This document shows positions 55,116-64,000 of a stretch of DNA of 64,000 nucleotides, one piece after another (within the stretch, counting starts at the first letter, position 1; every line of letters starts with the position of its first letter). This DNA comes from Meta bourneti (lineage: Eukaryota; Arthropoda; Arachnida; Araneae; Tetragnathidae), in contig OW119934.1 in NCBI GenBank assembly GCA_933210815.1, forward strand, positions 80,468,586 through 80,532,585, read 5' to 3'. Below the pieces are notes generated by a model that saw nothing but the letters and a program-made list of their open reading frames with translations, searched no databases and was not told the origin of the DNA. The position numbers and the translations under genes were made by a program.

Positions 55116-57569
55116 GCGCCCTCACATTCTACGTGCTAAAAGTTTAGAACTAGTCTGTATTCATTGAGTTGATTGATGGAGCTTCTATAATTATAGTGCC
55201 ATGATCTCCTGTTCTTAACAAACAGTGGCATAAATAGTAAATAGAATATAATAAATAATAAAACAGCATTTTCTGAATGTTTGCGTGCCGCTCTTCTATA
55301 AAATGAGTGTAATTTCATAAAATGGTAATACAGGTTCAGTACTAACAAAAATAAGTGTCCAATGTTTTATTTTAAATAAATATTGCATTTTGACAGTATG
55401 GGTATTAGTTCAATACTCATTAAAAAATAATAGATTGTTGTATCGGCTAAATATACTTCTCCATACAGGAAATCATTGTTCATGGGTTTCAATTTGAATT
55501 GCGATTTATACTTTTTCAAGATCATGCGAAAATCGTGTTTGGAAATTATTTTTTGGAAAAACGAAAGTTCGTTCACTGAAAGACAACATAGCTGTATAAG
55601 CGATGAGTAGTCTTTTATTTTCATTCATTTTTTAAATTATTTTTCGAGCAATCTGTTTGCTCACAATTTGTTAATGCTTCGGGTTGTGCTTTTATGGTTT
55701 CTGTTTTATTTGTATTTGCTCGTGTTAGTGGTAAAATAGCTATGTTATGAACTGATTTGCAATTAAAATGCTCTGCTATTTTTAAAGGCTGTAATACGAA
55801 ATTATACTGTGTAAATTGTGTTAGTTTCTTAGAGGATTTCTGTAATGTTAATGTGATTAATTTATTAACTTTATACAATGCTGTATCACTTCATGTTTAG
55901 TAGCATATATTTTGAAGAGTTATGTAACATTGCACTTAAATAAGACAACTTCATTGTACCACAAACTATTCCATGGTAGAGATGTTTTATTCCCTAGTAT
56001 AGTACTTGAATATTACCCTGTATTATAATCAGGGCTAGAAATTAGCACAAGAAGTCAGGTGTCAATGGAACCTAAACATTTTTCCTTGGTTGTCATAATG
56101 CTCTACTTAGGTGCAATTTGCAAGTATATTTTGTTACAGGGATGTCTAAATTAATGTGCATTTGGGATCTTTTTCTCTTGGGATATCTTTGTTTGGGATC
56201 ATTGTATTACATTTACAGATAGTTTGAAGGAAGAAGAAATGGTAGATTGGAATTTACATCATGCAAACAAAAATATCCTGAAAACTTTGTAAAAAACTTC
56301 TAAGACTCAAGTATTTAAATTTTATCATCAAACGAAGTTTAACTGTACTAAATACAATTAACACTTGCTAATTTTGAATTATGGTTGCAATGGTACAGTT
56401 GCAAGTTCCTATGAACCAGAGTTGAAGTTACCATTAAAGATCTATTCATATGCTTTGATTTTTATAGAAAATTAAAATACATGTTAACAAAATATCATGT
56501 CTTTTTTCTTTCCCTTAAAAATTATACCAGTTCAATATGCCTTATATTTTTCAATGTTATTTGTTGACTAGTTCTGTTACCTTTAATCTGGGTGAATAAA
56601 TGAAGCTAGCTGCCCCTGAATTCTGTTTAAAATGTTTATATATAAACATGTATATATATTTGTCCTTATTGATCTGTTTTGTTTTATTTGCATCTGAAAT
56701 TTGTTTTATTTGCATCTTTCTTGCATCCTGAAATCTCTAAACAATACAATTTAAAAAAACATTAAATGCAGTACTCGTGACCAAATGTTCACTATTCATT
56801 GTTTTGTTAGTCGATGCTAATTGCTGTTTATCCAAAGTTGTATTCTGATAGTTTCAATTATGCCACTGAAATAAGAAAGGGGGTTTTAGGGGAATTTACT
56901 GACTTGAAATAAATGTTACAAATATCTTCAAATTATATTTGCTGGCTGTAATTTAAATTTTATCATCAAACGAAGTTTAACTGTACTAAATACAATTAAC
57001 ACTTGCTAATTTTGAATTTACTTTTATAAGAATCTTTCTTGCCTTAATTAAAGCTGTATTTTGAATGTTGATTACAGGAGAGAAGGGTGTAAAAGTAGCG
57101 ATCATTAGTAGTATTTTGCACCTATAGCTTTTGTTTTACCATCATGTTTTTAAATCCAGCTGTAATATAGCTTCCAACTTTTTAATTTCCATCCTCAAAA
57201 GTTTTTACTCTGTTCCTTTGAAAGAAAAATCCATTAATAGTTTGCATTTAAATTTTTTCAAATTATAAATTGAGTAAATTTATATTTGGGCAGTCATAAA
57301 CTAGAATTTCATCTTTTCTTATAAACTGCTTTGTATGAAGTCAAAAAGACCCCTAAAAATCGTTCACAAAAGTGGAGATCTCAAACTGGATTGCAGTAAA
57401 CAGTGTTCCAGGGAGACTTCTAGAATAAGCTCTTTCTAACTATTAAATGTTTTTACTTGGATCAACCATTAATCTTTGTTTAATGTGTGGTAATTTGAAG
57501 CTGAATGAAACTTTTAAATCTTTTATTTAGGAAATGACAGAAATACGAAACAATGACCCAAAACAAAAA
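55116..57569. other. Non-coding stretch with an exact 68-bp direct repeat
   Basis: 56313-56380 is identical to 56951-57018. Otherwise this is AT-rich sequence with no supported gene. Confidence 0.6.
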
Positions 57570-58105
57570 GGTACAGCTGTAGTCTCTGCCGCGCGCGGTG
57601 GCAACGCGTTTTTTTTGGCGCCGTGTTTGGCGCACTTTTTTATGTCGCCACGGAAATCTTCCAACATTGAATATATACTGCATACGTACGGATGAATTAT
57701 GTAAATCTGAATTAAACAACATTTTGACTAGAAAAACACTGCAAATATTGATTAAATATTTGGACTTTTGGCGTAGTTATAAGCGACTCATGCCGGTGAG
57801 GGTAACCCTAACTGAAAAAGTCATATCCCCGTTAACATTTATCGCAAGAAACTTTAGATTTAATTAATCCCGATTCCTTTAAAAAAGTTAAAAAAAGCTC
57901 TTTATCGCGACACAACTCGTAACAAAAAAAACGATTAACTACTCCCTCAGTCCCGTAAGTTAGCCTAAAACCAGGTTAACCCTAACCAGGAGAAAATTCG
58001 AGAAAAAAATGGGTTACCATCACCCGGCATGAGTCACTTATAACTACGCCAAAAGCCGCGCCAAGAGTCGTTGCCACCGCGCGCGGCAGAGACTACAGCT
58101 GTACC
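57570..58105. mobile_element. MITE of the GGTACAGCTGTA family with perfect 8-bp duplications
   Basis: The ends GGTACAGCTGTAGTCTCTGCCGCGCGCGGTGGCAACG-like are exactly inverted over about 37 bp at the right end. It is flanked by AACAAAAA on both sides. Inside, a second inverted pair (57766-57810 and 58011-58055, TTTTGGCGTAGTTATAAG) makes a nested palindrome. An 8-bp duplication suggests hAT-type mobilisation. The smaller copy at 27270-27448 has the same ends. Confidence 0.88.
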
Positions 58106-60088
58106 AACAAAAAAATGTCTTTGAAGAGAAAAAAATCTCAAAAATGCAAATAGATTATGTTCAGGCTCTAGTCTTTACTCTGTATATTGATCCAAGTAAA
58201 TAAATGCTTGGGCCAAATATGGTGCTTGGGCCATAAATCCCAAACTAAGTAAATAAACCGTTAATTTGAAGTTTCAACCCAGTTGTACAGTTTGGCAACT
58301 GAGGAAACTTTTAGGTGCCCTGACATCTGAATTTCTTCTCCTAATTTCTAACTGATTGCTAAATATAGTTTACATACATGTTTCTTAATCAGCTGATATG
58401 TGATCTATGAAAATTTATATCCTTGTTGACATAATTAAGCTTTATCTTGAAAGACCAGAATTTCTGGTGACAATCAGGGAAGCCGTGTTTTAAGAAGGAA
58501 AACAATTTCAAGTAGCAAATAAAAACATGTATTTCAAGTATCAAAATTATATTTCAATTCAAAATTACTTACCAAAACACAAGTTTATCTCAACAAATAT
58601 TAATATTCTAAAATGGTACTGTAATAAATGCTCAGTATGCTTGTGAAATTTTAAGTTCAGAGATGGACAGGCTACCTGAAAATCTGGAAATTCCAGGAAG
58701 GCTGTTGCTTCTTGGGTCCTGTAGGGCTTTCAATAGAAAAATTACGTGGCTGGGAGAATTTATTTCATATAGTAATGTTTTCTAATTAGTAAGACAGTAA
58801 ACTGTTACAATAACAACTGATAAACAATGATCTGCTCTATATCATAATATGGCTATAGTACTAGTTTTCATTAGTTCAAAGCAGGACTGATCAGTGTTGA
58901 TTAAGTGGCCAAATGATGCTAGAAGTCCAGAGGCTTCGGTTCAGAAAAAGATGGTAATGATGTGAAAAATCCCTACGATGTTGATAAATAAGGGCATAGA
59001 TATGCCACTTCTTTAGCCCAAAAGTACAGATCATGGCAGTTTTTAGAAATAATTCTCATTTCATGAATCTATCTAGTCTTTACAAACTAGAGAAGTAGCA
59101 ACCCTAAATACAGGACTGCAGTTTCAATCTTTATTTCTCATAGACATCGCCAAAAAGGTTTAAGATTGTTGTACTTTGAGAATTACGGCTTCAACATTAT
59201 TGTTGACCTTTGCCTCTATTGTTCAGTTAATGTTTGAGATTTTAGATGCAGTGGCAGTTAATTTGGTTTAAAGTTTATTGGTTGACTAGAAGGTGGATGA
59301 ATTCTCTTTTAGATTTATTTTTGAATTCTTGACACATTAATTCACAGAAGGTGGGTTTGGACGTCATGGTTGTATTTAGATTTTGGAAGTCTGATGTTTT
59401 TTGGGAACTTTTTACAATTAAATATAATATCCAGTATGAGGGTTTTGTATATACATGGGGGTGATTATTAAGATAAGTTATTAACCAAGTTAAGTTAGTT
59501 TTGTCTTTGTTCCTATGTCTATTACCATAGTATCTGTCATCTGCATTTTCTCAGGACCATATTCATTATGTTCACTTGATTTTGCAGTATTTTATGTGAT
59601 ATCCTTGTTACTTTGCCAAATTATATTGCGATACTTTCAAAAGTTGATAATATATTTAATTTCTTTTATTCATTACTTTTGCACACCAATGTATGATTCA
59701 TACTCAATAGTGAAGAGTATTTTAAATTTTATATTATGTACAACATTTGCATACAATTCTTCGATGAAAATGTTTATTTTGTTGCACACTACTACCCTTT
59801 AAAGTTTGGCCAGGGAATTTCGAATCACCCTATATGTTAATGATATAGCTAATTGTTATCGAGATATTTGCCATTGTTTCTCAATGTTTGTATTTTTTGT
59901 TTCTCATTACACGGACAGTGTTTCTCTTGATCTATTTAAAATGGGCGAAAGAAACCAAGAAACTTGTTTCTTGGTTTTGCAAACAATTTTCAGAAATATT
60001 TTTACCAAGTTTCCAAGCTGTTCACAAACAATGTTTTTCTTTTGTACTAGGACTAAGAACTGTTTCAAAAATAACTTATCCTTTTTAG
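58106..60088. other. Intron or upstream region of USP12/46
   Basis: No exon that could supply the start Met-Gly of USP12/46 was found with confidence. A SINE-tail fragment lies at 58205-58250. Confidence 0.4.
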
Positions 60089-60169
60089 GGAGCAAATGCT
60101 TCACAGTTGGAAAAAGAAATCGGACATGATCAATTTCCATCTAATGAACATTATTTTGGCCTGGTAAAT
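60089..60169 (+). CDS. USP46: USP12/46 deubiquitinase, N-terminal exon
   Basis: This 81-base exon lies between CTTTTTAG and the donor AAT|GTATGT. It encodes 27 residues starting Gly-Ala-Asn-Ala-Ser-Gln-Leu-Glu-Lys-Glu-Ile-Gly and ending His-Tyr-Phe-Gly-Leu-Val-Asn, which match the N-terminus of USP12/USP46 proteins just before the catalytic Cys box. The start Met must come from an upstream exon that ends in ATG. The enzyme removes ubiquitin and works with WDR48 and WDR20 in the known family members. The symbol is for the USP12/46 group; a single arthropod orthologue is expected. Confidence 0.9.
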
Positions 60170-60957
60170 GTATGTATAAATTTTTATTAGTTGTGTTTTT
60201 TATTTTTAGTACAGATTTTGATTTGTGCATTTGAATATTTTTATACTTGGTAAATGTAAAATTGAGCCTCAAATGATTAAATCTGTAAGTTCGCACATTA
60301 AAATTTAAATATTTGTTATGTGAAAACAAACAAATTTTTATTTTGTCATCTCATTTCATTCTTATACTTAATCTACTTAGAATTATTATTTATTTGAGCT
60401 GGTAAGCTAAAAATAAATAATAATTCTATTTACTCGATAGGTATTACTCTGACTCATTTCAGACATCTCACATTTAGCTTGTAAGCTATTTTTAAAAATT
60501 ATAATCGTGATATATTAATATTAATCAAGATAGTGAATGATGCATAAATTTTAAATGCAACTTATATAAATAATATTAAACAACAATGCAAATGATCATT
60601 CCGGGAGTTCTAAGATGTTTTAAGTGGTTTCTATCACAAAAACTGCTGTGGATGCAACTCTATGCAATGACCCAGGAACTAAAAAGTAAACACTTATCAC
60701 AAATTGATTGTGCAAGAAAAAATTTGTTTACATGAATTAGCATTTTTTTACTTAACTTACTGTTCCCAGGAAATTACCATTCTAATTTACATAAAATTGG
60801 AAGTTAGGCTCATCATAATCTTGTTTTAAGTTCTCTCATTTACAATTTCAATATCTTTTTTAAAATGTATAAAATATTGTTTTTAAAAGCATAGTATATT
60901 ATTTATTTGTATAGGATTTTCCTGAAAATGTATTTATACATTTTGTTATATTTGCAG

Positions 60958-61174
60958 TTTGGAAATACGTGCTATTGCAATTCAGTATTGCAAGCTTTGT
61001 ACTTCTGCAAGCCATTTAGGGAGAAAGTCCTTGATTATAAAGCTAAGAATAAGAGAACAAAAGAAACTTTATTAACTTGTTTAGCTGATTTGTTCTACAA
61101 CATTGCCACACAAAAAAAGAAAACTGGCACGATTGCTCCAAAGAAATTCATAGCTCGACTAAGAAAAGAAAATG
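60958..61174 (+). CDS. USP46: USP12/46 deubiquitinase, catalytic-Cys exon
   Basis: This 217-base exon lies between TTTGCAG and AATG|GTAAGT. It encodes Phe-Gly-Asn-Thr-Cys-Tyr-Cys-Asn-Ser-Val-Leu-Gln-Ala-Leu, the Cys box with the nucleophile of the USP family, then Thr-Cys-Leu-Ala-Asp-Leu-Phe and Pro-Lys-Lys-Phe-Ile-Ala-Arg-Leu-Arg-Lys-Glu-Asn. It joins in frame to the 60089-60169 exon and ends one base into a codon. The rest of the protease domain, including the His box, must lie to the right of the window. Sequence identity to animal USP12/46 is obvious by eye. Confidence 0.95.
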
Positions 61175-64000
61175 GTAAGTTTTGATTTTCCACATAACTA
61201 ATTCATTTCAATTAATGCATATGTGTATAAAAATACCTGCAATTGTTTTCTTTTATTTGAAAACCTCTTGTATAGTGACTGCAGAATTTGGGAATACACC
61301 TATTTTCATTGATAAATTTGGTTTCCAAAGCAAATTATTGATTCAGACAAAGTGTTAACCAAAACCCTAATAAGTAATTCAATGTATGACAATCAAATGG
61401 AAAATTGAAAATAAAACTTAAATATAAAATGAATACAACTATTAAAAAAACCAAAGATTTTTCATTACAGGTGTGAATGTTGCTGTGATAATTTATAAAC
61501 AGTGTATGTACAATGTTATGTTTATTTACTTGATTTTACAAATTAAAAGATAATACATTGCTATAATGGAATATTACTGTTTGTCAATATAGGACAGCGT
61601 CTGCATACAGTATATGCTCTATGACATACAGCAGTGCAAGTGCTTGCACATACAGGCTTTTAGGTAGTGATACTCTTGTTCTCCACACTGTAAAAATAAG
61701 AGGATACTCGAGTATTTTCTGTTATTTTTAACTCATAAAATAAATCAGCAATATTTTGTAGTAGGACCTTTTGCTCTTGTGTCTGCCCTCATGCTTTGTA
61801 ACACCGTCTTTTGTCTGATATTTTAACCCTCCAAGTGGTTATCCTGAGATACCTCATCCAACACAATATGTGCAATTTTGCTAATCACGAGGAACCTTGT
61901 CGAGATGAAAACTGCCCTTTTTTGCTAAGGATGAGCTCAAGGAGAGATAACCTGCAGGCTTGTTTCACCCCAGTTAAAATAAAGATCACAAAGGTTGGCC
62001 CTACTGAGTTTCGCAACTGCTTGTTCTTTAAGCAGTTGATTGACAGGTGATTTCCGTTTGATTGAGCAGGCATGGAAGTTGTTTCGTAAAGCTTTTAAAA
62101 CAGCTTTGCTGTGCCTACTCACACTTCTGAGTATTTTTGCATGTGGTTCTCGCGTGTTTGACAGTGACGTCCCTGAAAATCTCAAAGTAAGATACACGAA
62201 GAATGCTGTATCTTTAGAATTTCAAAAACTGCCCTACATTGAAACACCTTTCAATCAATTGAACCGATCAGCAAGCTTGTATCAAGTGATTCTCTTAAAA
62301 TAAGAATCAACAACTGCAAATTCGCAACTTAAAGAAAACCTGAAATATTCCAAAGAGTAAAGGGTCTGCTGTTCACTTTGAACCTGATGCATGGAGGGGA
62401 GAGGACTTATGGAACTTCAGAGCATCTGGGGAAGGGATGAGTTTGCGATTTACTATCATCTGTACTTAGTTAACTCCAAGGGAATGAACATCTATGTTGG
62501 AAAAACAACTTGTCCCTTGCAGAGAACTGGTGTCAATTTGGAACAGGTTTTTCTATTGGACACTGGTCACTATGGGGCAGTTTTCGATGCAAAGATAAAC
62601 CATAAGGGTTAAGCCATTCCTTATGTTTAGTTATTTGATATTTTCGGACAGAGTTTTGTGTACAGACATGTAGCATTTAATGCAGCAAAAGTAAACTCAG
62701 TTTTAAAATTTCTGTTTTACAGATATAACAACAATGCTATAAAAATTAAGATGCAGAATCATACTGTGCCTGTGTGACAGCTAGTGGCGATTTGCATTAC
62801 CACCACAGATAAAAATTTGCTTTAGTGATTATGATGGCCTGGGGACTACAGGGATATGTTGCTATTTATATTGTAAAAGTTATTACACTTTTATATTCCT
62901 TGCCATATGCTTCTAATAATTCTCTTGCTGAAATAAGAATCTTCCAAGTCCATTTCAATAGAGTTTTCATTAAAACATTTCTTGCTTGTCTACTAAAGTC
63001 ACGATGCCATCAATGAAAACAATCTTTATGAGTCGGCTTCTGGCCATTCAATCACCACCCCTTCATCTATAGGAATGTTTGTGGAGCAGATACTTTTGTT
63101 CCAGGGAACCAAACCATACTATGATTCTCTGGATATTCAAAACATTGATCACAATTTGAAGTTTCTATATTGGGGAATGTTCTGGTGTACCGACAGGTAG
63201 AGATCAGAGTCTATGTTGTCATCTGATGCTCTACTCCTTTTGTTGTAAAGACCATTTGAAAGTTTGTATGTAGAATGATTTCTGAAAACCTTTATAACAT
63301 TTTATGAGTCTTGGTAATAGTTTTGACGAGTTTAACACATACTGCTACCAAAGATGTTGCTTTTAGATTTTGGTCATAGAGTAAATCAAAGACCACTTGG
63401 CTTGAACTTGACCACTTGTAAGATGAGTAAAATTGATGCAGCTATTTACAGCAAGCAGTAGCAGGCTGATTTAATGAATACTTGTATGTGCCAATACCTG
63501 TTGGAATATAGTAAGTGCTGAATGCATTAGCTGTGCCACATCCTATTATGGGAGATAGTGTTAGTCTTAACTTGTTGATTGCACCTTATAGAGTATCTTC
63601 TGTATAATGTTAATGTGTTAACACTCTGATGTTAATATGTATAATGCTGAGGTTTTGCAACAACTTCAACAGGACTTTTGAATTAAACTTGATTTCTGAA
63701 TTTATCGGTTTGGCCAAATATGCCCCTTGTGCCTTAAGAACTAAACCAGCCAAACCAAATTTATTGTTCGACAACTACTCGTGATTCCTTTCCTTTTACC
63801 TTTATTTTCAATCAGTCTATCCACTCTACTACCTAATTGCATTTTGGACCCAAGAAATGCTAAGAAGTGTATTGAAAGATTTACCATCCTGTGATTTTAA
63901 AACTCATCAATATTGATTTCTTTTGATTGATATTGATTTCTATCCCTAATTTCAAGTATAACAAGCTTAACATTTGAGTCATTCAGTAGTGTCTCCGAAG
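61175..64000. other. USP12/46 intron with a degenerate coding stretch and SINE tail
   Basis: No further USP12/46 exon is seen up to the right edge. It contains the ORF-rich stretch at 61805-62640 (listed separately) and a SINE-tail fragment at 63705-63765. Confidence 0.45.
61805..62640 (+). pseudogene. Unidentified degenerate coding stretch, possibly OTU-like
   Basis: Several overlapping plus-strand frames with indels give peptide-like sequence that is less AT-rich than the surroundings. Near 62560-62590 a Leu-Leu-Asp-Thr-Gly-His-Tyr-Gly-Ala-Val stretch resembles the His end of OTU-type cysteine proteases found in some mobile elements. The opening words (CCTCCAAGTGGTTA, TTTTGCTAAT, CCTCGTCGA/CCTTGTCGA) are shared with 50510-50620. 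No intact frame exists and the identity is uncertain. Confidence 0.3.

Noticed and set aside
58930..58970. AAAAAGATG|GTAATG as the missing first coding exon of USP12/46
   Set aside because: It would fit phase 0 with ATG, but nothing else supports it and other ATG-GT sites occur nearby.
1..64000. CRISPR arrays, bacterial operons, rRNA genes
   Set aside because: Nothing of the kind is present. The sequence is eukaryotic, with introns, SINEs, LINEs and LTR elements.

Overview
The window is AT-rich eukaryotic DNA from an animal, probably an arthropod. Host coding sequence is in short exons with GT-AG introns of several kb, and the one recognisable host protein (USP12/46 deubiquitinase) looks arthropod-like. 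The species cannot be fixed from the sequence; a chelicerate is only a guess. Most of the window is transposable elements of many kinds, several nested in one another.

Host genes. A minus-strand gene runs leftwards from about 29.3 kb. Its predicted exons are at 28.62-28.64, 21.45-21.60, 16.50-16.67, 15.08-15.40, 14.30-14.43 and 4.12-4.20 kb, with a weaker one near 0.9 kb. The intron phases agree at every junction, but I do not recognise the protein. A plus-strand USP12/46 gene is represented by exons at 60.09-60.17 and 60.96-61.17 kb and continues beyond the right edge. Between the two genes, at 29.2 and 54.5 kb, lies a mirror-image pair of promoter-like modules. Each carries an NRF1-type palindrome, an ATG and a splice donor.

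The main feature is a nested pair of mobile elements in that intergenic space. A Ty3/gypsy retrotransposon (31882-50385, minus strand) has 160/154-bp LTRs and a 5-bp target duplication. Its gag is interrupted by a 14,101-bp Polinton/Maverick (adintovirus-like) element at 35696-49796, bounded by a perfect 6-bp duplication CAACTG and by long terminal inverted repeats starting 5'-AG. Left to right on the plus strand the element encodes a PC4-like ssDNA-binding protein, a retroviral-type integrase with chromodomain, a penton-like minor capsid protein, a small basic virion protein, a hexon-like major capsid protein, an adenain-type protease, a small Cys-rich membrane protein, an FtsK/HerA-type packaging ATPase and a pX-like core protein. 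No protein-primed DNA polymerase B is present. The right arm, where it might be expected, holds two copies of a 2.3-kb unit made of AT-rich repeats, an AlkB-type (ALKBH2-like) dioxygenase fragment and a partial terminal repeat.

Left region (0-29 kb). The introns of the unidentified gene hold a foldback MITE, a Jockey-like LINE remnant split by a truncated Ty1/copia element and by a hAT MITE with perfect 8-bp duplications, a tRNA-derived SINE, a 2.8-kb hAT element carrying a dead mariner, a TA-flanked MITE, and members of smaller inverted-repeat families. Right region (50-64 kb). This holds SINE pieces, a 536-bp palindromic MITE with 8-bp duplications, the USP12/46 exons and an unidentified degenerate coding stretch at 61.8-62.6 kb. 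All calls come from reading the sequence; no database search was run.
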